From a virus: a stretch of 44,378 nucleotides of DNA. Location: the IMG/VR virus record IMGVR_UViG_3300032236_001599, positions 1 to 44,378 of that record, one strand, 5' to 3'. The position numbers and the translations under genes are program-made. The notes under the pieces are model-generated. The model did no database searches, was not told the origin of the DNA, and was given only the letters and a program-made list of their open reading frames with translations. Below are positions 6,711 to 14,198 of the stretch, one piece after another (position 1 is the stretch's first letter; each line of letters begins with the position of its first letter).

Positions 6711-8381
6711 TCAGATTGATAGGATGCGGGAGCGGATGGCTTTTTCTTTGAACTTCCAAGTCAGCTCGCATGATGCCCGATACTTGGTGACTCCTATGGC
6801 CGACATGGCGTCGTATCCCAGGAGCTGCATCTGTTTCTCGGAGGGCGGCTCCATGATCCAGCGCTTGGACTTACGGGCGGAGTCCTTGTCGCCATGCTCG
6901 CGGAGGAAGTCGTCGGCGGACGACATGGCCTGAAGCCGGTCGGTCGTGACGGCGATGAGCTGCGCCTTGGCGCCTGGCTCGTCCTTGGAGCCGACGACCC
7001 ATTCCTTGCCGTCGTGGCGGACGACGACGGCCCATGCGGTCATGGCGTTGGCGATGGTGACGATGCCGTTCCAGAAGACCTCCCAGCGGAAGGGGGACAT
7101 CTCGATGATCTCGACCTCGGTCAGTTGGAAGTCTTCGAGCAGGCCGCGTTCCTCGGCCTCCTTCTGGCGGCGTTCGACGCCATCGAAGACGTGTTCGCAG
7201 ACCGGGCAGGCGCGGACGGCGGCCGGCACCTTGAAGCCGCAGGATGGACAGTTTTTCTGTTTACCTTGGCCGGCCTGCTTCGGTTCGAGGCAGATTTCGG
7301 TGTCTATTCCACCGTGGGTCAAAATAGAATAGCCGAAATCCAAGACAATACAGTCCGACTTGACGACGCCGGGATGCTTCTCTGGGTCGACCTTGCGCAG
7401 GCCTCGCCCGATCATCTGGATCATTGTCGACTTGTAGGAGCAGGGCCGGAGCAGGACGACGCAGGAGACGGTCTGGCAGTCCCACCCCTCGGTCAGGACG
7501 GCGACGTTGACGATGACCTGGAAGCGGTCCTTCTCGAAATCGTGGAGGGTCTTGCGGCGGGCCGTGTCGGACAGGCCGCCATGCACGATGTCGGCCTTCA
7601 CGCCGGCGTCGAAGAAAGCCTGGGTGACGTGCTGGGCGTGTTCGACGGTGGAGCAGAAGACGACGGTCTTCCGGTCGCCGGCCTTGGCCTTCCATTCGGC
7701 GATGACCTTGGAGGTGACGGCGTCCTTGTCCATGATGGCCTCGACGGCGGCCATGTCGAAATCGGCGACGGTGCGGCGGACGCCGGCGAGCTGCTCGCGC
7801 AGGCCGCAGTCGATGACGAAGACGCGAGGCCTGACAAGGAAGCCAGGTTCGATGAGTTCCTTGATAAAGATGGCGTCGCCGACGTTGCTGAAAAACTTCT
7901 TCAGCGCCTTGCCGTCGGCACGCTCAGGGGTGGCGGTGACGCCCAGGACCAGCAGGTCCGGGTTGAGTTCCTTGGCCTTGTCGAGGATCCGTCCGTAGGA
8001 TTCGGCGGCGACGTGGTGGGCCTCGTCGACGACCAGCAGGTCGAGGCGGGGCATGGTGGCGAGGTTGTCCTCGCGGGCCAGCGTCTGGACCATGCCGAAG
8101 GTGACGCCGCCCTCGGCCCAGCGCTTCATGTCAGCGGCGTAGGTGGCGACCGATACCTCCGGGTCGACGCGGCGGTAGGTCGCTTTGTTCTGGGCGACCA
8201 GTTCGTCCCGGTGTTGCAGGACAAGGGTGGATTGGCCGGTCTTGGCGATGGCCTTGATGCAGGCCGAAAGCATGACCGTCTTGCCCGCCCCGGTCGGGGC
8301 GATGCCAAGGGTGTTGCGCTGCTCCTTGATCGCGGAGAGGCAACGGGCGACGAAGTCCGCCTGTCTGGGTCGGAGCTTCAT
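6711..8381 (-). CDS. SF2 DEAH-type helicase with zinc ribbon
   Basis: This encodes 556 residues from ATG 8381, which overlaps the small zinc-finger gene as ATGA. Superfamily 2 motifs appear in order: Walker A APTGAGKT at 28-35, DEAH at 119-122, VTATPER (motif III), and QMIGRGLRK (motif VI). A four-cysteine zinc ribbon follows (CPSCGFKV...CPVCEHVF). About 150 C-terminal residues are of unknown role. The layout resembles RadD/type III restriction-like helicases common in phage recombination cassettes. It probably unwinds branched or duplex DNA in concert with the nuclease downstream and the SSB upstream. Confidence 0.92.
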   Translation of the reverse strand: MKLRPRQADFVARCLSAIKEQRNTLGIAPTGAGKTVMLSACIKAIAKTGQSTLVLQHRDELVAQNKATYRRVDPEVSVATYAADMKRWAEGGVTFGMVQTLAREDNLATMPRLDLLVVDEAHHVAAESYGRILDKAKELNPDLLVLGVTATPERADGKALKKFFSNVGDAIFIKELIEPGFLVRPRVFVIDCGLREQLAGVRRTVADFDMAAVEAIMDKDAVTSKVIAEWKAKAGDRKTVVFCSTVEHAQHVTQAFFDAGVKADIVHGGLSDTARRKTLHDFEKDRFQVIVNVAVLTEGWDCQTVSCVVLLRPCSYKSTMIQMIGRGLRKVDPEKHPGVVKSDCIVLDFGYSILTHGGIDTEICLEPKQAGQGKQKNCPSCGFKVPAAVRACPVCEHVFDGVERRQKEAEERGLLEDFQLTEVEIIEMSPFRWEVFWNGIVTIANAMTAWAVVVRHDGKEWVVGSKDEPGAKAQLIAVTTDRLQAMSSADDFLREHGDKDSARKSKRWIMEPPSEKQMQLLGYDAMSAIGVTKYRASCELTWKFKEKAIRSRILSI

Positions 8382-8500
8382 ACGGATCGCATGCAGGAGT
8401 AGCAGTAGTCGCCGTCGACGTAGTCGTCGCACCAACGGCAGAACTTGCTATGGGAAAGTGAGGGGGGCGGGGAGAGAGGCAACCCCAACAGTCGCGTCAT
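8378..8500 (-). CDS. Forty-residue zinc-finger microprotein
   Basis: This short ORF encodes about 40 residues. Its C-terminal half is CRWCDDYVDGDYCYSC, two CxxC pairs separated by 8 residues, a compact zinc-binding knuckle. The stop codon is in ATGA overlap with the SF2 helicase start, which supports real translation. The start chosen is ATG 8500, preceded by CGCAGGG; an in-frame longer version exists but would run into the neighbouring gene. It may regulate or assist the helicase, or bind nucleic acid. The function is unknown. Confidence 0.6.
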   Translation of the reverse strand: MTRLLGLPLSPPPSLSHSKFCRWCDDYVDGDYCYSCMRSV

Positions 8501-8567
8501 CCCTGCGAGCGTAGACGGAAGGACATGGACCGACGGCCAGCTTGTCGTCTCGCTCTCGCCCTGTGTT

Positions 8568-8753
8568 TTAAAAAGAACGGATTGACCGCACGTCCGTGTT
8601 GAAGCGTCGGCGCAGGATGGTCCTGGCTTTCGCGGCAACGGCCGGCTGTCCCTTGAGACTGATGGTGATGAGCATCTGGAAAATGTCAGCAACATTCGCA
8701 TCGGGACAGCCGGTGTTGAGCAGGTGCAGTATCCGGAACAGATCGCTCTCCAA
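8568..8753 (-). CDS. Small helical protein, TTG start
   Basis: This encodes 61 residues. The start is TTG at 8753, 11 bp after the SSB stop and preceded by a good SD (GGGAGG, 5 bp away), which supports it despite the rare codon. The protein is helical, with a basic C-terminus (KARTILRRRFNTDVRSIRSF), and shows no known domain. It lies between the SSB and the helicase genes in the recombination operon. Confidence 0.55.
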   Translation of the reverse strand: MESDLFRILHLLNTGCPDANVADIFQMLITISLKGQPAVAAKARTILRRRFNTDVRSIRSF

Positions 8754-8764
8754 TGACGCCTCCC

Positions 8765-9370
8765 TTAGAAGGGGGCGTCAGAGGAAGGAGACGGCTGCGG
8801 CGTGGGAGTCTTCACCCAGCCAGGCGTGCCGGAGGCAGGCGCCGGCGCGGTAGCGGCGAAGACGCCGGCACGGGCGGCCTGGACGGCCTGCTGTCCGCCG
8901 ATGAGCTTGACGTAGTCGCGGTAGCCCTTGCTCGCCGGATTGGACGAGAGGTATTCGGCGACCTTGTTGCGGTCGGCGTAGGCCGGGTCGGGGTTCTTCT
9001 CGATGCTGATCTTGACGGCGACGCGGTTGCCGTCGAGGCGGGTCATCGCCGAGACGAAGTCCTTGAACTGGCGGTAGGTGTCGGGTTCCGACGGCTTGAA
9101 GAAGCCGATGGTCTCGAACATATGCACGATCTTGGCCTTGCCCATTTTGATGAAGCCTTCCGAGTTGCGGGTGTCGGTGACGTCGGGGAGCAGGTCGAAG
9201 ACCTTGCGGCCTTCGTACTGCCCGCCGATGAGGGTCAGCTCGATGTTGAACATCGTGCCGCCGGTCGCCTTGCTCTGGCGCTTCTCGCCGACCTTGACCA
9301 TCGCGTAGGAGATGGTGCCGGCCGGGATGAGTTCGGGTGCGGTGGATTTGCTGTCTTCTTGGTCGAACAT
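8765..9370 (-). CDS. ssb: Single-stranded DNA-binding protein (DUF669-like)
   Basis: This encodes 201 residues. The N-terminal two-thirds has a beta-rich OB-like pattern (AMVKVGEKRQSKATGG...FNIELTLIGGQYEGRKVFD) as in phage DUF669-type SSBs. A proline/serine/alanine-rich flexible linker follows and ends in SSDAPF. That acidic-aromatic tip corresponds to the DD(I)PF end of bacterial SSBs, which recruits helicases, nucleases and recombinases. It lies directly between the Sak4-like ATPase and the helicase/nuclease genes. The ATG follows a leader with CCAACCC and ACACCAAC and no SD. The fold is inferred; the tip is seen directly. Confidence 0.85.
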   Translation of the reverse strand: MFDQEDSKSTAPELIPAGTISYAMVKVGEKRQSKATGGTMFNIELTLIGGQYEGRKVFDLLPDVTDTRNSEGFIKMGKAKIVHMFETIGFFKPSEPDTYRQFKDFVSAMTRLDGNRVAVKISIEKNPDPAYADRNKVAEYLSSNPASKGYRDYVKLIGGQQAVQAARAGVFAATAPAPASGTPGWVKTPTPQPSPSSDAPF

Positions 9371-9400
9371 GTTGGTGTGTTTCTGGGTTGGTGGGGGAGA

Positions 9401-10252
9401 TTACTTGGCGGCCGGCAGCGTGGTGACGATGGCGGAGTCGAGGCGCTTGCCCTCGCGGATCTTCTTCAGGAGCAGGCCGAGGTCCGGGGCTTCGATGAGG
9501 GAGAGGCGGCCGGAGCGGTCCTTGGCGGGGTAGCCCCACTCGTTCTGCTGCTGGCAGACCAAGGCGCGGTACATCGTGCCGTCTTCCTGTTTGAAGTTCT
9601 GGAGGGTGATGACCTGGTCGAAGATGCCGGGCAGCTCGCGGCCGGTCTTGGAGCCTTCGACCTGCGGCGTCCAGGTGATGCGCTTGAGGTCATCGACTTC
9701 CTGGTCGAGGATGCCGACGACGATGACGGAGATGGGGCTGTGCTGGAGGTGGGTCAGCCAGCGGATCATCTCCTGCCCGAGCAGCCCGTAGGCGCCTCGC
9801 GTGTCGGCCTTGCCTTCCTTGTTGAACGTCTCCGGCTGGACCTTTGCCCACTTGAAGCACTCGCGGGAGGCGACCGTGATGGAGTCGACGAAGACGGTCT
9901 TGTACTTCGTCAGGTCGACGTCGGCGAAGGCCTTGGCGACGGCGTCGTAGACGGGCTTGGAGTAGGCGCCGTTGGCGTCGCTCGGGTCATGGCCGCCGAT
10001 GTAGAGGGCCAAGGCGCGGGCGATTTCCCACGGGTACTTGTTGAACTGCTGGGCGATGGCGCGGACGTCGAGGACGTCGCCGGCCCAGTCCTGGATGGCC
10101 AGCGTGCCGCCTTCGAGGTCGACGAACAGGGTCGTCGCCGGGTCGAGCGTGCGGGCGAGGGTGGTCTTGCCGACGCCGCTCGGACCGAACAGCGCGATGT
10201 TGACCTTGGGTACGACCTTGAGGCGGTCGTCAGCCTTGATGATTTTGATCAT
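9401..10252 (-). CDS. Sak4-like RecA-type ATPase (AAA_24)
   Basis: This encodes 283 residues from ATG 10252. It has Walker A GPSGVGKT at residues 23-30, a following acidic strand (LFVDLEGG), and Walker B YKTVFVDS. Later strands (SVIVVGILDQEV) and a DNA-contact-like region also match RecA-core phage proteins of the AAA_24/Sak4 group, which anneal or pair single strands with SSB. It is upstream of ssb, as is usual for such cassettes. The start follows a CTCCCCCAACACACAC leader with no SD. In-frame upstream starts would overlap the next gene and are rejected. Confidence 0.87.
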   Translation of the reverse strand: MIKIIKADDRLKVVPKVNIALFGPSGVGKTTLARTLDPATTLFVDLEGGTLAIQDWAGDVLDVRAIAQQFNKYPWEIARALALYIGGHDPSDANGAYSKPVYDAVAKAFADVDLTKYKTVFVDSITVASRECFKWAKVQPETFNKEGKADTRGAYGLLGQEMIRWLTHLQHSPISVIVVGILDQEVDDLKRITWTPQVEGSKTGRELPGIFDQVITLQNFKQEDGTMYRALVCQQQNEWGYPAKDRSGRLSLIEAPDLGLLLKKIREGKRLDSAIVTTLPAAK

Positions 10253-10272
10253 GTGTGTGTTGGGGGAGAGGG

Positions 10273-10719
10273 TTATTCGGCGAAGGAGATTTTCGGGTCG
10301 GAGTATTTGACCGTGCGGGCGGAGTCGAGGCGGTCGAGCAGCGGCTGGTCCGTGATGGACTTGTAGTTCTTCTCGGGGATGGAAAACTCGATCTTGAACA
10401 GACGTTCGACGGTCTGGTGCGGCATGGTGCGGGCGACCTTTTCGAGGGCGGCGGAGTCCCACTTGTAGGTGGCCTTGACCTCGCCGGTCAGCTTGAAGCC
10501 ATCCACCTCGAAGGTGTGCTGGCCGGAGAGCTTGTCCTGCTGTTCGAGAGACGTCCGCAGGACGGCCTCGAAACGGCGGCGCAGTTCCGTGTTGATGCCA
10601 TCGAGCTTCTCCTTGGCGGAGTCGATGATGGCGTTCTGGGCGGCAACGGCTTCGCGGAGATCCGCGAGCGTCATGGCTTCCGGGGCTTCAGCCGCCGGCT
10701 TGGCTTTGTTCTTTTTCAT
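10273..10719 (-). CDS. Conserved recombination-cassette protein, unknown
   Basis: This encodes 148 residues. The N-terminus is lysine/alanine-rich, followed by a helix (residues 18-60) and a mixed region with KWDSAALEKV and KIEFSIPEKNYKSI. This architecture is common directly beside Sak4-like ATPases in phages, but I know no established function. The ATG follows CACCCCCAAACCGAC, an SD-less leader. It overlaps the end of the upstream HTH gene by 32 bp, which indicates co-translation. Confidence 0.75.
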   Translation of the reverse strand: MKKNKAKPAAEAPEAMTLADLREAVAAQNAIIDSAKEKLDGINTELRRRFEAVLRTSLEQQDKLSGQHTFEVDGFKLTGEVKATYKWDSAALEKVARTMPHQTVERLFKIEFSIPEKNYKSITDQPLLDRLDSARTVKYSDPKISFAE

Positions 10720-10981
10720 GTCGGTTTGGGGGTGAGAGTTCCTTGCTCGTGTTGGGCTTCGAGCGGGTGACGAAAGAGTTCAGGTCGAGCGGGCGGCGTT
10801 CGTGCTGGGCCAGCTCCAGGAGCTGCGCGATGCGGACTGCGGGGATGTTGTCCCGCTCAAGCCACTTCTCGATTGTCTTGATCGAGAGCTTGAATCCACG
10901 CGCTTCGAGGCGACGATGCAATTCAGCACGCCCGCCGAAGTGGGCGACCAATTTGCGAATGTCGATACGGGTGAAAAGCAC
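10688..10981 (-). CDS. Cro-like helix-turn-helix regulator
   Basis: This encodes 97 residues if started at GTG 10981, preceded by GGAACCCAACGCC, which matches the C/A-rich leaders of this phage. A further-upstream TTG at 11050 is open but unlikely. Residues about 12-60 form an HTH: GGRAELHRRLEARGFKLSIK, then TIEKWLERDNIPAVRIAQLL, resembling small Cro/YdaS-type proteins. It is the first gene of the leftward early operon and is divergent from the repressor at 11132, the classical Cro position. A polar tail follows the domain. It probably binds the operator(s) between the two genes. Confidence 0.75.
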   Translation of the reverse strand: MLFTRIDIRKLVAHFGGRAELHRRLEARGFKLSIKTIEKWLERDNIPAVRIAQLLELAQHERRPLDLNSFVTRSKPNTSKELSPPNRHEKEQSQAGG

Positions 10982-11131
10982 GGCGTTGGGTTCCTGTGTT
11001 TCGACAACTTGGAGGTGTTCGTGTAGGTCGTCAATCAGCAAAACAAACAATCTTACTCAGGCCTTGACGAACACCTACAAGGCGTAGGATAGTGGCCTTG
11101 CGGCACCCAACTGCCGAAAGGAGGAAAACCG
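10982..11131. promoter_or_regulatory. Divergent lysogeny control region
   Basis: This spacer separates the Cro-like gene (leftward) from the repressor (rightward). On the plus strand TTGACG at 11064-11069 and GATAGT at 11088-11093, 18 bp apart, form a reasonable sigma70-like promoter for the repressor. A second TTGACG faces left at 11034-11029, though its -10 is weak; an alternative leftward -10 is TAAGAT at 11055-11050. Both TTGACG boxes are followed at once by a CCTACA half-site. The full palindrome 11074-11088 lies between the rightward -35 and -10, where a bound repressor would block RNA polymerase. Confidence 0.6.
11074..11088 (+). promoter_or_regulatory. Candidate phage operator, site 1
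   Basis: CCTACAAGGCGTAGG is an imperfect inverted repeat (CCTAC/GTAGG) located in the spacer of the putative repressor promoter. The same pattern recurs at 39374-39388 (plus) and on the minus strand at 2857-2871 and 38906-38920. Its location between divergent regulator genes makes it the reference operator; binding by the XRE or Cro-like protein is inference. Confidence 0.6.
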
Positions 11132-11509
11132 ATGACTAAAACGCAGCCCATGGCAACGCCTGGCTCGTCGACCAAACAGGAGTTTGGCCGCCGGCTTCTA
11201 TCGCTCATGCAAAGCAGGAATTGGAACCAAGCCGACCTTGCCCGGGCCGCAGGCCTCGGGCGGGACAGCATCTCGACCTACGTCAAGGGTTCCGTCTTTC
11301 CCGACCCTAAGAACCTAAAGAAGATAGCGGATGCGTTCGGGACTACCCCGCAGGCGCTTATGCCGGACGGCATGGCGCAGACGAACGACGCCCCGATGTT
11401 GGAGATCCGCCAGTCGGCGACCGACTCCGACAAGGTCCATATCCGCATCAACCGGACCGTCACCTTCGAGCAGGCGACCAAGATTTTTTCCATCATCAAC
11501 CAAGGATAA
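11132..11509 (+). CDS. XRE-family HTH repressor
   Basis: This encodes 125 residues. The HTH spans about residues 18-75, with FGRRLLSLMQSRNWNQADLA, AAGLGRDSISTYVKG and KKIADAFG as the core helices. The remaining about 45 residues form a short strand/helix tail and not a self-cleaving peptidase domain, so induction would not follow the LexA/CI autocleavage route. A strong SD (AAGGAGG, 8 bp before ATG) distinguishes it from the SD-less genes around it. It precedes the integrase by 9 bp, suggesting one transcript. It is the likely lysogeny repressor. Confidence 0.85.
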   Translation: MTKTQPMATPGSSTKQEFGRRLLSLMQSRNWNQADLARAAGLGRDSISTYVKGSVFPDPKNLKKIADAFGTTPQALMPDGMAQTNDAPMLEIRQSATDSDKVHIRINRTVTFEQATKIFSIINQG

Positions 11510-11518
11510 TTCCCCCCT

Positions 11519-12637
11519 ATGCCAAAACCCAACAAAGGCCCGCAGCTCGCCGTCAACGACGCGGGCATCTACGAGATACGCTGGACTGAAGGACGACGTT
11601 CTATGCGTCGTTCCACCCACACAAAGGACAGGACTCACGCCCAGGCGGCCCTCGGCCGCTTCCTGATCGGCAAGTCCGAACAAGAGAAGGAACGGCCGGT
11701 GACAATCGGCGACCTGCTCGACACCTACGCCCGCGAACATGTCCAGCGCCTGTGCGTCGACAAGACCCGACAGGTCTGCTGCATCGAGGTACTCAAACCC
11801 TACTTCGGCCATCTCTGCCCATCCGACATCACCCCGCAGGTCATCGCCTGCTACGAACGCGACAGACGCGCCGGGAAGATAAACGGACGAACCGCCGGCA
11901 ACGGCACGATGCGTCGGGAGCTAAACTGCCTGAAGGCCGCAATCAACTACGGCGTCCGACACCGGACAATCACGGCGGCCGACAAGCCACACATCGACCT
12001 ACCCGACGCCCCTCCGCCCAAGGATCTATGGCTTTCGACCGAGCAGTTGAATCGGTTTGTTGACCTGGCTCAGACCATGTTTGCTGGGGATAAGTTGTCC
12101 CGCCTTTACAGGTTTGTCATGATTGCAGCCGAGACGGCGTCGAGAAAGTCCGCCGTCGTCACGCTGAAATGGAATCAGGTCGACCTTAAGAACCGGCTGA
12201 TTCACTTCCAGAACGACGGCCTAGCCCGCACCAACAAGCGCCGCGTGCCTGTCCCTATCTCCGACGCCCTGTATGCCGTCCTAAAGCGGGCCTATGCCGA
12301 ACGGACTACCGAGTACGTCTTGGACAATCCGCACTCCATCCAGCGCCACTTCGAGATGCTGACGGCCCGCGCCGGCGAAGGCTTCGAGAAGGTGACACCC
12401 CACACCCTACGCCACACCTGGGCGACGCAGGCGGCTCAGGCCGGCGTCCCTCTGTTCGAGATCGCCGGCGTGCTTGGCGATACGGTTCAAACGGTGATGA
12501 AGGTCTACGCCCACCATTGCCCCGACCACCTGCGGGGGGCCGTGAACTTCCGCGCGCAACCTGCGCGCAACGCCCCTGAAATGCCACCTACGACGACCAA
12601 CACGCCCAGCCAAGTCATTGTATTCAAAGCAGGTTGA
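11519..12637 (+). CDS. int: Tyrosine recombinase (phage integrase)
   Basis: This encodes 372 residues. It has an N-terminal arm-binding region, a SAM-like core-binding domain at about 60-160, and the catalytic domain at about 170-345. Catalytic residues visible are R209 (ETASRKSAV), K240 (TNKRRVPV), H295 and R298 (TPHTLRHTW), and the nucleophile Y330 (MKVYAHH). The usual second His/Trp before the tyrosine is Asp321 (VLGDTVQT), a substitution seen in some family members. It inserts and excises the phage genome at an att site. It is transcribed with the repressor and convergent with the late genes. A 40-residue polar tail follows the catalytic domain. Confidence 0.95.
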   Translation: MPKPNKGPQLAVNDAGIYEIRWTEGRRSMRRSTHTKDRTHAQAALGRFLIGKSEQEKERPVTIGDLLDTYAREHVQRLCVDKTRQVCCIEVLKPYFGHLCPSDITPQVIACYERDRRAGKINGRTAGNGTMRRELNCLKAAINYGVRHRTITAADKPHIDLPDAPPPKDLWLSTEQLNRFVDLAQTMFAGDKLSRLYRFVMIAAETASRKSAVVTLKWNQVDLKNRLIHFQNDGLARTNKRRVPVPISDALYAVLKRAYAERTTEYVLDNPHSIQRHFEMLTARAGEGFEKVTPHTLRHTWATQAAQAGVPLFEIAGVLGDTVQTVMKVYAHHCPDHLRGAVNFRAQPARNAPEMPPTTTNTPSQVIVFKAG

Positions 12638-12777
12638 TGTAGGGTGCAAGCCGACGCCGCCCCGTCGCGGCAATAACTGGCATCATGTCACCCTACGGAA
12701 AACGCCAGCAGGGCCAATGCCTTGACTGGCGTTTCTGTTTTGTCTGTTGGCTGGACGTTCCGTGAATCTTGCGCGCA
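12638..12777. other. Intergenic region after integrase; candidate attP
   Basis: No gene is seen here. The segment opens with GTAGGGTG (12639-12646), mirrored by CACCCTAC (12689-12696), an 8-bp inverted repeat around a 42-bp centre. Being next to int, it is the most likely attP location. The core cannot be identified without a bacterial attB. The terminator annotated separately occupies 12700-12734. Confidence 0.4.
12700..12734. terminator. Bidirectional terminator between integrase and late operon
   Basis: A perfect 9-bp stem AAACGCCAG (12700-12708) / CTGGCGTTT (12726-12734) encloses a 17-base loop. T-rich stretches follow on both strands (TTTCTGTTTTG to the right, TTTTCC to the left). It sits between convergent transcription units and would stop the integrase transcript and the end of the late transcript. 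Confidence 0.7.
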
Positions 12778-13080
12778 TCAGAGCCTCTTGATCTCTGACT
12801 TGCCCTTCTTTCGCACGGCGATGATGGCAAGCGCCAGGATCTCCGGAGCGGTGTAAGACGCCAGCGCCACGATGCCAAGCCACAGGCCCACCGAGTTGAC
12901 GTAGTCCTTGGTCGCCAGCCCCACCGCCACGCCGGCGAAGGTGGCTGTCGCGGCCGATACCGCGTACGCCAGGAACGATGCCTTCTCGCCGAGGGCCAGC
13001 CTGCGGACGATGCCGCCGGCGGCCGAGATGGAGGCCAGCGTCACGACATCGCTCCAGATTGAGTTTCCTGCGTCGTTCAT
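12778..13080 (-). CDS. Holin-like membrane protein
   Basis: This encodes 100 residues from ATG 13080 (ATGA overlap with the upstream gene). Two to three hydrophobic segments are present at about residues 12-27, 35-56 and 64-90, with a short charged C-terminus (RKKGKSEIKRL). Size, helices and cationic tail are typical of phage holins, which form inner-membrane lesions that time lysis. It is the last gene of the late operon, following a lipoprotein and a small membrane protein, so the lysis-cassette role is well supported by context. Confidence 0.8.
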   Translation of the reverse strand: MNDAGNSIWSDVVTLASISAAGGIVRRLALGEKASFLAYAVSAATATFAGVAVGLATKDYVNSVGLWLGIVALASYTAPEILALAIIAVRKKGKSEIKRL

Positions 13081-13340
13081 TTTCTGCGGTATCCCATCTT
13101 CCATAGTGCGTCTGCGATGATCGTCGCCGTCCGGTGGACCTTGGTTTCTGCCATGTAAGGGCAAGCTACGTGGAGAAACTCATGGATAGCCGAATCCAGA
13201 AGTTCGTTTTCGGACTGCCGTGGGTCGAGAGTCACCTCCCCGGTCCGCTTGTCCGCTTCCCCGAAGTTGGTTCCGTTCTTGCCGTTCGGAGCCGCGTCGC
13301 CGAGTTCGTCAAACGCCACTTTTATCTTGGGGATTTTCAT
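13077..13340 (-). CDS. Mini zinc-metallopeptidase-like protein (HExxH)
   Basis: This encodes 87 residues from ATG 13340. The centre contains LLDSAIHEFLHVA, an HExxH zinc-peptidase motif at residues 53-57, preceded by a strand-like region (EVTLDP) as in small M48/SprT-like proteins. No signal peptide is seen. Upstream in-frame codons are rejected because they would lie deep inside the lipoprotein gene; even so it overlaps that gene's end by 32 bp. It ends in ATGA overlap with the holin. A small metalloprotease-like protein between a lipoprotein and a holin is unusual, and its substrate is unknown. Confidence 0.75.
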   Translation of the reverse strand: MKIPKIKVAFDELGDAAPNGKNGTNFGEADKRTGEVTLDPRQSENELLDSAIHEFLHVACPYMAETKVHRTATIIADALWKMGYRRK

Positions 13341-14064
13341 CGGCCTTGAACAGGTAGCGCCAGGTCTTGATGCCGACGAAGACAAGCACGTCGGTCGCAA
13401 GGAAGGCGGCGAGGAAAGTGATCACCCACTTCAGCTCCGCCAGGTCGACGAGCCAAGGTGCGGCGACGGTGATGCCGATGCCGGCGGAGATGACCAAGCC
13501 TGCGGTGAGTTTGGAGATGTTGACCCAGCTGCCGAACAGCAGGGCAAGGACGCCGACGCCGGCGGCGATGGCGCCGACGGTTGTCAGCTTGGAGACAGAT
13601 TCCGCCTTGCGGGCTTGGATGGCCGACTTGATTGCGGCTTCGTCTGAAGCCTTTGCCCTGGCTTCGGCTTCGGCGCGGGCTTTCTTCTCGGCGGCGACGG
13701 CTTTCTCCAAGTCATCCGTCTTCTTGTCCAGCGCCTCCTTCTCAGCCCGGATGGCGTCCAAGACCTTCTTGTCGTTCTTGGCGATGATGTCCTGATACTT
13801 CTTTACCTCGACGGCCGTGGGCTGGCCGGCGACGGAGATAAGGCCTTGGGTGGCTGAGTCATACAGGCTGAGGGCGGGAGGCGGGCCGCTCAGGGTCGGG
13901 CGTACGGCCGTCAGTATGGTGGCGTCCGTAAGCATCTCCGCGTAGATCAGGTCCATCAGGACGTCCGACGACTGGGTCTTCTGGGGAACGACGACCGGTT
14001 CGGGCGTCGCCGTAGGGACGCACCCGCAAAGCAGGCAGGCTGCTATGGCAGCCCAAAGCCTCAC
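13309..14064 (-). CDS. Lipoprotein with coiled coil and C-terminal membrane segments (spanin-like?)
   Basis: This encodes 251 residues from GTG 14064, in GTGA overlap with the small membrane protein upstream. The N-terminus AAIACLLCGC is a lipoprotein signal with a lipobox before Cys. A helical coiled coil spans about residues 85-150 (KKTDDLEKAVAAEKKARAEA). Three hydrophobic segments follow near residues 162-178, 185-202 and 213-232. A lipid anchor plus coiled coil plus C-terminal membrane helices would allow it to bridge the outer and inner membranes like a unimolecular spanin; this fits the lysis cassette and a Gram-negative host but is inference. Confidence 0.7.
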   Translation of the reverse strand: MRLWAAIAACLLCGCVPTATPEPVVVPQKTQSSDVLMDLIYAEMLTDATILTAVRPTLSGPPPALSLYDSATQGLISVAGQPTAVEVKKYQDIIAKNDKKVLDAIRAEKEALDKKTDDLEKAVAAEKKARAEAEARAKASDEAAIKSAIQARKAESVSKLTTVGAIAAGVGVLALLFGSWVNISKLTAGLVISAGIGITVAAPWLVDLAELKWVITFLAAFLATDVLVFVGIKTWRYLFKADENPQDKSGV

Positions 14065-14198
14065 TTCTTGATGTCTTCCACAACCTTGCCGACCTTGGCC
14101 TCGATGGCCGAAATCTTGGAGGCGTTGTTGCGGTAGGCCAGGATGCCGCCGATGGCGCCGGCCAATGCGCCGACGAGGAACGAGATGAGGATGCTCAT
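14061..14198 (-). CDS. 45-residue membrane microprotein
   Basis: This short ORF encodes 45 residues: a glycine/alanine-rich transmembrane helix (ISFLVGALAGAIGGILAY, residues 4-21) followed by a short amphipathic helix (SKISAIEAKVGKVVEDIKK). ATG 14198 is preceded by GAAGACACACCC, an SD-less leader, and the stop overlaps the lipoprotein start as GTGA. The shape (one TM plus a short coiled coil, like YtxH-type or antiholin peptides) and the lysis-cassette position suggest a holin partner. Function is inferred only from context. Confidence 0.7.
   Translation of the reverse strand: MSILISFLVGALAGAIGGILAYRNNASKISAIEAKVGKVVEDIKK

Noticed and set aside
8753-10366. 537-codon plus-strand open frame opposite the SSB and Sak4-like genes
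   Set aside because: It is a codon-bias shadow. The sequence is aspartate/glycine/valine repeats, and the minus strand carries recognised motifs.
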